From the NCBI RefSeq assembly GCF_050947875.1, contig NC_134576.1:59710255-59774254 (forward strand): DNA of 64,000 nt. The letters are read 5' to 3'. The translations under genes were made by a program, and so were the position numbers. The stretch comes from Dermacentor variabilis (Eukaryota; Arthropoda; Arachnida; Ixodida; Ixodidae). Shown here one piece after another: positions 1 through 11,964 of the stretch (its first letter is position 1; each line of letters opens with the position of its first letter). Under the pieces are notes generated by a model. It saw only the letters and a list, made by a program, of their open reading frames with translations, did no database searches and was not told where the DNA came from.

Positions 1-1014
1 ACTGGAAGAGCATGTTTCGATAGCCAAGCTGTCAATCTGTCTGCTGAAAAAAACAAGGAATGTTTCTTGATACAGCTGACACACACGATTGGCAATTGTA
101 ATGGTCTGTTTTTGATTGCACTTGGCATTTCGATCTGTGTTTTCATCCTGTAACTTTTTATTTGTTTGGTTGCATCGAGCACCATTTTCCACCTGGTCTT
201 TTTGCTGTCTAATTTTTCGGATAAAGTGTACAAGCTGCCACATTTTACAATAAACTTTAGTTGGAAGTTAGCCCTCATCCCTCTCTAGCGTCGTCCTGTT
301 CATAATGCTTCATGCTCTGCACCCTTGCAACGGTTGTGTGGGTGTGTTTTTGTGAGTGTGCACATATAATTTGGATGTGAAACCGGGGCCATCGGTCTTC
401 CACTGTGCATGCTCATGAATTCCTTAATTACAGCGCAACACAAGGATAAAACGTAAAAATTTGAGGCTTTCGCCTTAAAACTAACACAAAATTTTGCAGT
501 CTATTTTCAACAACGATCAGAATACGATATGCGGCAAACCTTATCGGGCAAATTATTCTTACCACCCGCGGTTCTGCAACCTGCACCTTTGTTTGAGAAC
601 ACAAATACCATGTGGCCGTCATGGCTGGTATTGTACCTACGACATCGGGCGCAGAAGCTCATAGCAATACACTAAGCGACCGCGCGTGGTCTGCGCGACA
701 TTGTTTATACGCACGATATCACACTACTTGAAAAGGCTTGATCATATGGTTTAGCTCAATTAAAGTTCTCGTGTACTTGTGCACATTAGTGCCGGAAATG
801 AGAAATTTCCGGCACTGAAGTCCCTGCAAGTGCGAGAAAGGTTAACTGCACATGTTTCGTCCTTTGCTGATAACAGTGCTGCATGCGTTTTATGAGCATT
901 ATTTTTCTAATACGAGTTAACTGAACCACACGTATAATACCATAGCATTCTTTAAAGTGTATAACGCTCTCTCCCATGAATAAATGGAAGAACACAATAC
1001 CAAGTTGTCCTTAC
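1..1014. other. Unassigned, probably CLCA intron sequence
   Basis: Downstream of the last visible CLCA donor on the minus strand. AT-rich; no exon with the expected GxGAD continuation is evident, and no repeat family is recognised. Confidence 0.4.
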
Positions 1015-1285
1015 CCTCGCCGTCGTCATACAGCCGGACAGGGCAACTAAGCCCTTGTGCATTATGGACCACAGCCGTTACATTTGCCTCCAAGACAACG
1101 TTGGCGCCTTTGCTCACATGAACATGTATAACTGCACCCTCTGGTCGGCTGAACACAGTCTCTGACATTCGGCACAAAGCCACTATCGGCGTATTGTTCA
1201 GATCCTTGATTTGGGACACGACATGCATGTTGACAATGACTCGTCTCTTACTTGAACTCTCCACGCGAAGCGTCCATGTACCCGG
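1015..1285 (-). CDS. CLCA: CLCA-family gene, exon with G-T-W motif and post-VWA beta-sandwich domain
   Basis: CLCA proteins are secreted or surface regulators of calcium-activated chloride channels. Read on the minus strand, a pyrimidine-rich acceptor (cttttccag) is followed by an open frame starting PGTWTLRVESS and containing a stretch near RPEGAVIHVHVSKGA, then LEANVTAVV and RLYDDGEG, and closes at a donor gtaagg. In the family, a G-T-W motif ends the VWA-following region and the next module carries a 'VYAxVSxGxxPVLGANVTA...LxDxGxGAD' pattern, which this exon follows clearly. The exon is 271 nt, starting in phase 0 and ending in phase 1, so the next exon, left of the window's first kilobase or beyond it, should complete the GxGAD turn. 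NVT is a potential glycosylation site. No stop interrupts it. The codon start is set by the splice acceptor, not by a start codon. Confidence 0.85.
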
Positions 1286-2697
1286 CTGGAAAAGTACACC
1301 GATTAATCAATAACTCAACCAATCAATCATTCAACCAATAATTTGATCAATCAGTCAATTTATCAGTCAGTTCATCGAAGACGTACAAAGAAATATCGCT
1401 GCCAAGCGCTCTTTGCGAACTGAATCATGGTAGACTATATAGTAAGTCCTTTCTTTTGTCTGCAATGTATGCAATAGTCAGGTACATAGAAACGTGCATC
1501 AGTCAATCTAGAGGTAATGTATGACTACATGCAATTGTCAGGGCCTTGAGAACCATTCCATTGAGTAAACAATTATTGCATCGCAAAAGAAGTCGAGCAT
1601 TAGATAAGGGTGAATGTATATCTCACATAAGCAGAGCCATTTACCGGAACCATTACTGCTACAGAAACAGTAAACGTGAATAAAGTGAAGGAGTAAACAT
1701 TCATGCAACCTAATTTATTGCAATCTATTGCAGGAAACTAAAAAAAATTGTCGATTATTAAGGAAGGCGCCAGTCTAGTGTGCAAATAAAGACCCTGGCT
1801 TTTCTAGAGCAACCGAAAAAGGAAATTGAAAGACAACTCGACAATTGCGCGTCACAGATATTAAATCCCTGTAAAACGGACATATATAAAGCATGACAGA
1901 AAACCGTGAAATATAAGATACTACACAGAAACATAATTGGGGCCATGATCGCAGCAGGAATGAGTACTACTGAAGAGGTTGATTCAGTAAAGTAACTATA
2001 TATAAACCACCGGGAACATTAAAAAAAGATAGGAAAGAAACAAGACGTTCTTTCTTCGAAGTTTCTTTAATACGGAGAAAATATTCGCAAATAATGCCGT
2101 CGCAAATCGTAACATTGCTTAGTCAAGCTCACAGCTGCAGCTGAAAGTGTAGCTGAGAAAGCCTGATGTAGAGGAAATTGTAATTTGTTAATTCAAGCTA
2201 TGGTAATTGTACCACCAAATTTCAAAGTGGGCACGAAAGCCAAGATTTGCAGACCTAAACATTTGTGTTGCATGTTGTTGTTCGTAAAAATATTTGTCGT
2301 CTGTTACATTGTGTAAGGTTCTCGTTTACACGTTGCATAACAGTTATTCGATATGGTTCAAATCTCTTACGCTCAACATATTTCAGTTTACAAATACTTA
2401 GAAAAGACTTAATAAAAATATCATACCCTACGCTACCCGATACTCCTTTCTAATCGCTCCCGTAAAGAGAAGGAGACGCGTAGCCCTCTCTCAATCCTAA
2501 GTGAAATTTATATATACATAAGGTAGCTTGATTGTTTGGTGTTGCATTTGTGATAACCCTACTTTTAATCGTCTTTTTGCATATGTGCTCGTCCCTGCTC
2601 TTAGTGTCCTCACCGGCTGTCGTTGCCCATATACCGATAGTGGGAAGCACAATTCGAAGCTTAGAATGACAGAAAGCTGAGCTAGTTGGTAAGGATT

Positions 2698-2903
2698 CAT
2701 TATGCAAAATAGAAGTGAGGCGTGCAGACAGGACACAAGAGTAGAGAAGTGGACAACACGAACGCCGAAGTGAGGCGTGCAGACAGGACACAAGAGTAGA
2801 GAAGTGGACAACACGAACGCCGGACAACATGAACGGCGTTCGTGTTGTCCACTTCTCTACTCTTGTGTCCTGTCTGCACGCCTCACTTCTATTTTGCATA
2901 ATG
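2698..2903. repeat. Perfect foldback with internal 55-bp tandem duplication
   Basis: The left arm 2698-2766 (69 nt, starting cattatgcaaaatag) is exactly the reverse complement of the right arm 2835-2903. A 55-nt unit (2712-2766) is repeated directly at 2767-2821, and 2822-2834 is a 13-nt spacer resembling part of the unit. The flanks share gaagcacaattcg (about 2643 and 2903). There are no mismatches between the arms, so the structure is recent or kept identical by gene conversion. No transposase lies inside; it could be a foldback or MITE-like insertion or a template-switch product. Confidence 0.9.
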
Positions 2904-3054
2904 AAGCACAATTCGCACCCTTTCGGCCAGTCTAATACAAAGCCTTCGAAAGTTATTTTTATGCGAAAACGTCAAATGGCCCGTTGAGCAAAAATGCCGG
3001 CCTCATTCGTTTGTTGCACCCAATTGGCACCTAAATTTCCATTGGTTACCCACT

Positions 3055-4480
3055 TGGCGTGGCCGCATCGTTGCTCACGCCTTGTGCTAAGGGCAATGAG
3101 AAACGACTGGAAAACAGCGAGTCAGGGTTTGATTTATCCTACATCCGTAATGGACGAATTGCGCAACAGGAAGTGCCCGGACTGATGTATGGGGACGGCG
3201 TAGTGCTACTAGCGGACAATGCAACAGATTCCAAGACACCTACGAATATCTGTGGCAACCCAGCTACAAATCTAGGCCTTGAATTTAGTACAGAAAAATC
3301 GGAAATGATATTTAATGAAGGGACAAGTAATTACGTGGTGTCTAACCCACAGTCAAGCAATAAACATGTCGTGGCGTAAACACATACAAAAGAAAGACTT
3401 ATTCAAGCACTGCCAAAAATAATGTGAAAGTAAATCGGAAGCGCTATGCACCAATTATGAAAGATAGAGCAATTTAGAGTGACAATAAGTATGAGGTGGC
3501 GCGTGGAATTCGGAAAGAACTAATGGTGCCATCGCTAACGTTCGCAAATACAATTTTAAGCTTAAAACCGGATATTGTTTCGAGGCTAGAAGTTAACGAA
3601 AGATCACTGGGCGGGTTGGCTTTCATAGCCCATGGTAAAACCACAAATGAGGCAGTCCAGGGTGACATGGATTTGGCCTATTTTGAAGTCAGAGAAGCGG
3701 CAAGCAAAATTATTTTTGAAGATAACCTCAGGAACACATACGAAACTACAGGGGCGGCTAAAGTTTGCCAATATCTGTAACTGAAAAGCATAGATACAGA
3801 ATGGAGGAAGAGGTCAAGAAAGTTGGCAACCATGTACGAGATAATTGAAAGTGTAAGTAGACAACCAGGAATAATCAGGAGGGAAGGGAGCGATACAGTG
3901 AATTTGATGCAAATAATAGAAACAAAAAGACCGCGGAGATTTACGAGAATGAGAAAAAGAAAATTAGAAGGGGAAATTTCAACAATAACGCAAAGCGAAG
4001 TGTCTTGATATTTGTTACTCGCGCCGGTTTCCTAATCACAACAATATACCACAGCACATATTCTCAACTTGATGAGGCATGTGTATGCTGCAGCCAAAAT
4101 CCAGAGACACCTAAGGCCGCCCTAAAGAAGTGCGAAGGGATTAACTCAGGGAGACCCGTAGGTAACTTACACCTTCCAAAATTGCTTGCATTTAAATTGT
4201 ATGGAAGGAGGAACCTGTCGGTAGTCAAGAGAAGCAAGAGATGTTTAGAGGATTCGTGTAAAAAAAAGCGGGCAAGAGACTGATACCACCGGACTTGTTA
4301 GAGGCATACGTAGCGGTACAAGGTAGACAGAAGTTCTGAAAGAAAAAAAGAGAATAATGAGATGTATACAACAGTGCCACAATTAAGTACAGGTATAGTC
4401 CATCTGTGTAAATCAAGCATGCTAGGTGACTATTTGTCGCCGCCCCCGTTTAAAGGGAATGCCAATAAATCATCATTATC
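3055..4480 (+). mobile_element. Degenerate non-LTR retrotransposon, RT to 3' end
   Basis: The plus strand encodes a decayed reverse transcriptase. Around 3100-3360 it reads NEKRLENSESGFDLSYI, then PGLMYGDGVVLLADN and NLGLEFSTEKSEM. The catalytic Y-x-D-D box is changed to Y-G-D-G, so this copy is dead. A second block at 3496-3780 (PSLTFANTILSLKP, AHGKTTNEAVQGD) is the region following RT in the same kind of element, in another frame. The 3' end is probably near 4480, at caataaatcatcattatc, an AATAAA plus short AT-rich tail. The 5' end is truncated. The clade is uncertain; it is not the RTE family found elsewhere in the window. Confidence 0.75.
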
Positions 4481-6430
4481 GCGTCGGTAGCATGCCGCGC
4501 TGGCGCCGTATGCGGCACTGGCCCTGCATGCTGCTGTGGCTTCCTGGCTCGGGCGGCGCTTAACGCCATCGTACATTACTCACAGCGCAACACTGAAGGA
4601 CCGCTCAGCGCCATTCAATTGCACATTAATAATTTCGCATTTACAACAAAGGTGTGCTCAGGTACGCCTTCATTTTTCTGCTTAGTGGTTTGAAGAATGA
4701 AGCTTGGAAAAACAAACGTAATAGTCGAGACGAACCTTTTTGACCCCTATTTCAAGAAACCCCGATCGATCTCTCACGATTGTCTGTTATATGAAGGTGA
4801 AATGGCCTATTATTTGTTGATTTATTTCCTACAAAAAACGATGGCCAAGGTAATATATGTGCTTTCTGGCGTGCTTCGCCATACCTCTGACTGACCATTT
4901 TACAGCCACTGCTACAAAACTGCGCTAACTCCTAGGCTACCTCCCCCCCCCCCCGCCTTTGTTGCTTGGCGGAGGTGCTGGATTCCTGTTTACCATGCTG
5001 GATCTATGCCGCTGTACAATAGCACCAGCTTTTGCAATAACTGATACGGGACCATCCCTGGCTGCTCTCGTAGCCGAGGCTATTGCTTCTTCTGTCGCCG
5101 TCTGTCACCGTGAGCCTGCTATATTTAGTCTAACAGACGACGACCGCGTGGATGATTCGATCACGACATGAACTTGTGAGCAATTATAATGTGCGGGATG
5201 ACAACTTCATGCTCACTAAGGTGATGTAATTTGACGGACTTGGCGAACCTATGCTTCCGAAATCATAAAAACACTTTTATGACCTGGTCAGATTTAATGC
5301 GAATATTGCCGGAGGTATTCGGTGGTCATGCCGCCACCGGCTTTGCACTGAGCAACCTTTACAGTGTGGAGACCACGCAAGTGCGAGTGTACATTGTAAC
5401 CGCATGACGTTATTTATGGACGAACCAGACAAAATTAGGCACATTTGACATTCGCGCATAACAATGCATTTCATATCATTTTTGGGAAGAGCACAATGTA
5501 ATCTTGTTGATACGATTCTGTACATGTGTTGCTCGGAACAGTACGTTTTGTTTTCATTTCTCGGCCAACGTCTGATAATAGCAATGCGTTTTTATATGGT
5601 TCTCGCGATCACGTCTTCAGTTGAAACTTAATAAAACGACTGCAGAACTAGGGTATTATGGTATTTCTGAAACTCGTCCCTGCTGAAAAAAGAACAGTGT
5701 CTTCCAGTGCTTTCCAGTCTAAAACCAGTGCCTTTGTTGACACTGTATTGTAATAGCGACGTGGGCGCTCCCTGGGAGTCATTCCAACATCGGCCAGATC
5801 ACTGGATAGGAGCTGGACCGCGCTGGACGAGACGCAGGTTTTGCTGGTATGACGCTGGAGCCCCGTGTAGGGTGCTGCACACACGCTGGTTCTCGCTACA
5901 ATTCGGTGGCTCGTACTACAAATTTCGCAGGTTGCATTTACTGCGCATTGGGGCCCATAGCGTAAAACTATTCCAATACGTTTTTTTCTCCACTCCTATG
6001 GCGTCAAATCTGTGTAACCGCAGACGCAAGCATCGCGCGGTGACCCACCGGTTGTGTGAACAGACCAATCAAACGCCATCCTCGTTCATAGGAGGTCACT
6101 TTTGTTTGTTTGCAAAACGAATAACATTGCCTACATTGAGTGGCACGTCTGATCTAAAGGCTGAAAAGAGGCGAGGAGCACGCTCAAGTGCAGGGGAACC
6201 CTATAGGGCCGAACCAGTGCACTGAAAATCGATAACCGAGTAAAGAGGGTGGTGCCGGCGTCTCCAATTGGTCCACTTTCGTTTTTCCGCATTTCCCATT
6301 TGCCTTTGCGGATAGCTGTATCCTAGAACAAAATAAGGAAGACTCACATAAAGCCTCATTTTTGAGCAGTTTGTAGGCAACTGATGAGTTATCGCAGTGT
6401 TATGGAGTCAAACCGAAATAAACGAGAGAG
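4481..6430. other. Stretch without a supported gene
   Basis: Contains a poly-C run near 4945 and a 172-codon open frame on the plus strand (5707-6225) rich in Arg, His and Ser, with no recognised domain. The block from about 5960 to 6300 has the look of an interspersed repeat, but I see no ends. No splice-bounded exon of the minus-strand gene was evident. Confidence 0.35.
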
Positions 6431-7310
6431 AGAGATAAAACTTTATTGTGTCCTTGATGGGGTTAAGGGGTGGCGGGGGTCGGGAGGCTAACCCCCAATC
6501 CCCCCTTCCTCAGACGGCGGCCAGTGCTTGCTTTCTGGCGGCGTCTTCGGCCATCCGGACGGCCCAGAGCTGCTCCTCTGGGTCCAAGTTGAGCAGCAAT
6601 GTCTCCCACTGCTCGGCCGTACTAATGATGCGTGTGTTAGTGCGGGAGGTGTTGGTGGGTGAGGCTTTGGGGCATTGCCAGATAATATGATTGAGGTTGG
6701 CGCGGGCTTTGCACGCTTTGCAGAGTGGTGAGTATGCATCGGGGTACATGCGGTTGTAAAGCACGGGGTTCGGAAAAGTTCGTGTCTGAAGGAGTCGCAA
6801 AGTGGTGGATTGAGACTTAGTCAGTGTTTTGTGTGCTGGGGTGTCGTAACCGCTCTCTGCGGTAGTGCAGGAGTATTTCTCTGAACGTGACCATTCGGTC
6901 CCGCGCGTGACCGCGATGCAGAATAGAGGGCTGGTCGGGATCGGAAGACGCAGAAAAAGGATGAAGCGCCCGGTGTGCGAGAGCTCGGGCGGCATCGTGG
7001 GCGGCTTCGTTTCCAGCCAGACCCGAGTGACCAGGGGTCCAGATGATCTGCACGCGGCGTTGCCTTGAGGGAGGAGTGCCAGAGAGAATCTTCTGCGCTT
7101 GGGGTGCTATCAGTCCTCTTGCGTAGTTACGAATGGCCGTTTTTGAATCACTAATGATGCAGTGTGCATCGGTAGCCGCGTAGGCCAAAGCGATGGCCGT
7201 TTCTTCTCCTACTTCGGGTTGCGTGGCGAATATTGATGCTGCCGCGGAGAGGTGGACTGCGAACCCGCGACTGCGACGACAGCCATGGCGTTTTGGTTGG
7301 AGTACTCTGC
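6431..7310 (-). mobile_element. 5'-truncated LINE with RNase H domain (I-like), 3' end
   Basis: The minus strand encodes an RNase H domain: ISDSKTAIRNYARG (catalytic Asp region) and IIWTPGHSGLAGNEAAHDAA (the conserved HxGxxGNExAD block) between about 7190 and 6990. After a frame change comes a C-terminal CCHC-like tail, LCKACKARANLNHIIWQCP, near 6700, ending at a stop by 6510. The 3' end carries an AATAAA (complement of tttatt near 6440) followed by a TC-rich run (ga-repeat on the plus strand, 6425-6436). Such ORF2 C-termini belong to LINE clades that keep RNase H (I/R1 superfamily). The reverse transcriptase and endonuclease are missing, so it is a short dead copy. Confidence 0.85.
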
Positions 7311-8199
7311 TGCGAACCCAGCACTAATTTGGATGTGTACGAAAGAACCCCAGGAAACCTACCGCTGATTGATGTTACCGCACCGATATGAAAGCTCATG
7401 TAATTCGTGAGGGTTCGCTTTCTATAGTTTGCAAAAAATAGTAAATAAAAGGTTCTGAGGCTCAAAAGCAAACAGTTTGGCATTCCCCAGCTACCTTTGC
7501 AGAGATTGTTCGCTTTCACCGTAGGTTAGGCCTAGCGTACCTGCTGAACCCATCTGCATGATATCGGGCTATCTGCGCTCAGAAACAAACAAGCTCAGGC
7601 GTATTCACCAAGGGCAGGACAGGGGAGCCGATTGCGCCACCACGGTCAGGCAAAGTCTGTCATCAGAACCCCCCTCCCTTACACGTTTCAGAGCAGGCAC
7701 TTTTAGCTGGATGCTCCAAAATCGAACAGAGCAGCTGAGGCTAAGTTTTAATGCATTAGCCACGTGAGTAACGTGTTTGTTAGGTATCTTCTGATTCGGC
7801 AGTGACGATTGTCCTTCGTGGCTCGCCGCGAGAAGCTGTAGCAGATGACGAACAGGGTGCGCCATACATTTTAGCATTGTAGGAAAAGCTGGCGCTGTGA
7901 AATTCCGGGCATCACAAATTTCCCGTTACGCTTTTTCCATCATGCCCAGTTATTTGAGACCGCTTATTCATATTAGGCCATCCCTCTGAAGAAAGTTTTC
8001 AATTGTAAAACCCAAGAATTCAATTCCGTTCGTCATACAAGGTTCCCAGTTTGTTTCTGCAGTTTCTTTGATGAACTGAATGAGGCGCCTTGTTCAAATT
8101 TGGGCAAAGATAGAGGCACTGTATGTCTAACGTGCAGGCAACAGGTTAATTTCATTTTCCTTTATCCTTTGATAGCTTCAGCACTAGTTAAAGAGGGAA

Positions 8200-9125
8200 G
8201 GTGTTTAAAGTCGGAAGTCGGCGCCCCTCGATGGTTTGAGTTCACGGCGGCAGCGTGAAAGAAGGGTCGTTGTTAGCTAAAGAGACGTTTTATTCAAACT
8301 CAGAGGCGTCTGCCTGAGTCCACGCCCGAACTCCACTCCCCCCACACAACCAAAACATGAATTTTGAAACCCTCAGTTCCACAACGGGGTCGCAAACCAG
8401 CCAATCACACGTACGAGTTCACGTTATTGCAACAAATAGCACAACCACGCTCATGTCGCAGACGGCACTGGTGGAAACAGTGGCACACTTTGAAACTCGC
8501 CAGGAGATAGGATTGCTCAAAGACCCGTTTCATCTCCTCACCCCTACGTTAGGCTCCAAGTATCGGCCCTTGATGTCCTCCCCTTTCTCCTGCAAGTGGC
8601 CGCCACGCAAGCTGCCCGAGAATGTTTCCATGAAACCACGGTTTGTGTACTTAATATCTGCCGGACAGTGGGCTGCGCTGCCTGTACTGAGAAAACTCAG
8701 TCCCCCGCGCAGCTGTGGCCCGGTCCGCTCGAAATCCAAGCACCATAATTGGGACCCGATGGCGATCGCACAAAAAAGCATCCATCGGTCCTAGCTGGCT
8801 AAGTGGTCGTAAAGTTACCGCCGTTTTCACAGACATTCTCAGAAAGCGCACGCGGATGCCAAACATTGACACCCAAACCGGCTGGGCAGTGTCGCGTCGC
8901 CCAGTTTCCGTGACCGAGATGATCGACGGGACATGTGGGAAGCGCATGGGCATTAGTGGTGGCAGCGACCTCAAGCAACCCCTATCTTTTATCTTCACGC
9001 CTGTCTCCCTGAACGGGTCCCTTCACTCGGACCGTCTAGCCTTTTGTTCCGAGCGAGGGTGCAGATCTTGTGCCTCTTCAATGGCGCAGCGACTGATCCG
9101 ATTTCTTTTCACGCGTGCGTATGGT
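8200..9125 (-). mobile_element. Possible LTR-retroelement terminal piece
   Basis: Read on the minus strand, a GC-rich region ends in a polyA signal (gaataaaacg near 8295) followed by a short downstream segment (ctttagctaacaacg...ccttctttc), the arrangement typical of an LTR R/U5. No flanking open frame with pol motifs is convincing and I cannot define TG...CA ends. Given at low confidence; an unrelated repeat is equally possible. Confidence 0.25.
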
Positions 9126-9371
9126 AGCTAGAAGGAGAGGTTGTCAGCATCGTCGCGGCCGCGCCGCGATTGGAAGCGTGCTGGCGTTTCATGCCGCCGC
9201 GGGACGGCGCGCACATCGCTACCGAGATCCGTCGAAAGCACCCGCCGACCGCCGTTGCCGCACGTTTCGTCGCCTATAGACAGGTACGGGTACGTGTTCT
9301 CACAACGTCTGTGCGTGCTGGTTTGAATTTGTTTCGAATAGCTACGTACCGACATGGCCATGCCATAGTGA

Positions 9372-10685
9372 TTGATGACTAAACAGCAAAGACGCCATTT
9401 TGCACCTGGATACAAAGCGGGGTATGTTTCGGCCAACAAACAAGGGAATAATGCGTCTCTCTTCGCTGTTCCCGTCGACAATGAACGACGCAGGGCCTGG
9501 GAGTGCGCGATTTCTCGTGTTGACAAGCCGTTAGAGAAGAACTGCGTTGTGTGCGAGGCTCACTTCGACGAGAGAGTCATCGTCCATAGCTACAAGCATG
9601 TTACCAATGGCGAGTCTGTGGAAATCCCCCGTGATTCCACTTCTTGCACTTCGTGACGTCTGTCAGAATCTTTCCTTTGACGTTTTCAGTACTGTGCCTC
9701 GAACTTCCGAAGGCTCTGTTGATCCGGCAGTTGGGGTGTCAGCTTGGTGGAATCAAGAGGAAGCTTGGTTCTTAGCCGACCACCCATCAGTAGTTGCGCA
9801 GGGCTCAGAGCTCGAAGAAAACGTGGAAGCTTTTGTACGCTCTTTGAAAACCTATTTTCCCATAAAGGAGCACTGCCTTCAATAGTTAAAGCCATCCCAA
9901 CAAACAGACCCTGCTTGTGCACAACTTCACTGGTGGAGCAAGAAAAAATGGCGGCCCTACAGGCGAGACTCACCAGTGGACCTAAAACCGTTCTATGAGC
10001 ATCGACACCAGCTCACTCTGAAAAACAATTTACGCCTCTACGCTGCTCTACACTGCTCGCATTGTCGTCCCGGCGTCTTGCCAAAATAAGCCCTCATTTT
10101 TTCGTAGCCATTAGGCTGGCAAACAGCCATGGTAACGGGCGGCATTGCCCTGAGTGTCACTGTACTTTTACTGTCGCATTTTCAGGCCTCTTTATATATT
10201 CGTTGCTAACTCTACCATCTGGTATCAGGAGCCCTGACCACGCTGAAATCGTTGGGCACAAAAGTGACTCCCGGATCACCTATTACGTCAGTGCTTATGT
10301 GGCCCGGAAGTTGTTGAAAAAGACGAAGTGCAACGAATGTAGCAGACTGTTGCTTCACACAGAGGACTCGAGCTTGCTTCCTGCAGAGTCATGCCTCACA
10401 TGTTACATAGATAGAGGTGGCCTCCTGTACCCGTATGAGTACTTAGCAGACGTGGTCAAAGCTATGGAGGATGCTGTTACCTGTTGCTTCAGTTTCAACA
10501 AGTTGAAAACTGACAACATCTTGGACCTTATGTCTTACCTGTCTGTGAAGAGGTTAAATATGGTCGGTTGTGAGCACAGCAAAGTGGAAGTAACGAATCA
10601 AACCATTCGCTTCTTCACACGGACAAGGATGCATTTTCTTGTAGCTGGAGAAAATGCGACCAATAAAAAAACAGAGAAAAGATGA
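9372..10685 (+). pseudogene. THAP/P-type transposase relic 1
   Basis: THAP domains are C2CH zinc fingers that bind DNA and are found in P-element-like transposases. At 9372-9650 the plus strand reads APGYKAGYVSANKQGNNASL, then RRRAWECAISR and CVVCEAHFDERVIV. The CVVCEAHF block is the C..H half of a THAP finger and the tryptophan is in place. The first cysteine pair is damaged, with tyrosine where C is expected in the PGC motif. After stops and frame changes, 10230-10680 encodes ITYYVSAYVARKLLKKTKCN and GGLLYPYEYLADVV, which resemble the C-terminal region of P/THAP9-type transposases. The central catalytic part is missing or unreadable, so this is a deleted, dead copy. No terminal inverted repeats were identified. 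Confidence 0.7.
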
Positions 10686-10689
10686 AGTT

Positions 10690-11960
10690 CTTGAAGTTGA
10701 GGCGTAATACTTAACTTTCATATCGTTAACACAGCTAACAAGGTATTCTTTTTTATGTTATATTGCTCATTGCCCGCATTTTGCTGTCTGCTGTGACTCA
10801 TTAGTAATATCTTATTCACATTGTTACAACGGTCCCATAAGCAAATTTGATCTCACAATCTGGCTGTGCTTGACATAGGTAGAAATCAATTTTCGTAAAC
10901 TCGTCTGTGACTGCATCTGTGTTTGCCAACCTAATCTCAATGCCATGTGTGTATGCCCATTTTGGCATGGCATATTGACTGTTCTTTTTACTTGCCTTAT
11001 TTACTTCTTTTAGCTGAGTTTTGTATAACTTGCAGTTCTCCCCTACATTGACGCATATTTTCTCTTTGTTTCCTTTTGATAGTGTTTTAGAAGTTCAATT
11101 GTAAGAATGTGTCAAAATAAATGTCTTGCTTATTGAAGCTTGTACAAAGTAGACCTTGCTTTTTATGTGCAAGTCATCAGAATAAAGCGTTCAAGTATGG
11201 TTGCTGATGCTACTACCTGAATTGAGACGCCATGAACACTGCGGCATCAAAGCAAAAGCTACACGGACGTTGTTTTGGTGACAAGCTCACGTCAAGTAAT
11301 TTGATTCGCTATCTTCCAATATTTCGAGGTGCCAGCGGCGCACGCAGCTAATATACAGGGAAGCAAGTTCAAGCATAGTTTTCAATGCCGATACACGCTT
11401 TGCAGCGAGCCGTCAGAAAAGTGTGCCAACTAGCATTTGTTGTAATCCGCTAGGTAACGTTAAATAGCTGCAACGAAAAGCGGCTGCTACGCGTGCGGGA
11501 GCATCTCGGGGCTCACAGCAGCGCCGCCGCATCTGTATGAATTCTCGCTCCCTCTCCGGCACACCGATGCTGACACCTCTCCTTCTAGCCACCATAGCGT
11601 GGGTGTTTCCCGCGTTCCCTCTTCGCGGAACCGACGTGCGCCCTTCGTTTCCAGTTACTGCCCGATACAGCGGCGTCTGGAATCATCCTTCACTTTGCTG
11701 TAGTCGCCCATATTGGGCCACACAACAGAAAGACAAACTCCCTAACCTCAAACTGACTGAACGATTCGAAAGGCGGGGTAAATACGCATTTTTAAACCGG
11801 TCTAGAGCGTCATAAGGGCCTTTAATAAGCATTGTGAGACATACCGTCAGGCTGTCATGATTACAGTGACAGTGTGCCGCACTCGGTGTGCTGCGGTGTG
11901 CTCATTGCGTGCGCTTGCTTGTCCCAAGCTTTTCGAGGCTTCTCTAACGCTAAATACTGC
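10690..11960. other. Spacer between two P-type transposase relics
   Basis: AT-rich to about 11300, then GC-richer. It may include the 3' end of the first relic and the 5' end of the second. No gene is seen; the open frame at 11537-11815 is unrecognised. Confidence 0.3.
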
Positions 11961-11964
11961 AATT

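Noticed and set aside
2698..2903. CRISPR-like repeat array
   Set aside because: Only two direct units and one inverted unit with no spacers, in a eukaryotic context; it is a foldback.
5707..6225. 172-codon open frame on the plus strand
   Set aside because: No recognisable domain, odd composition, no splice or promoter context; more likely a chance frame in a GC-richer repeat.
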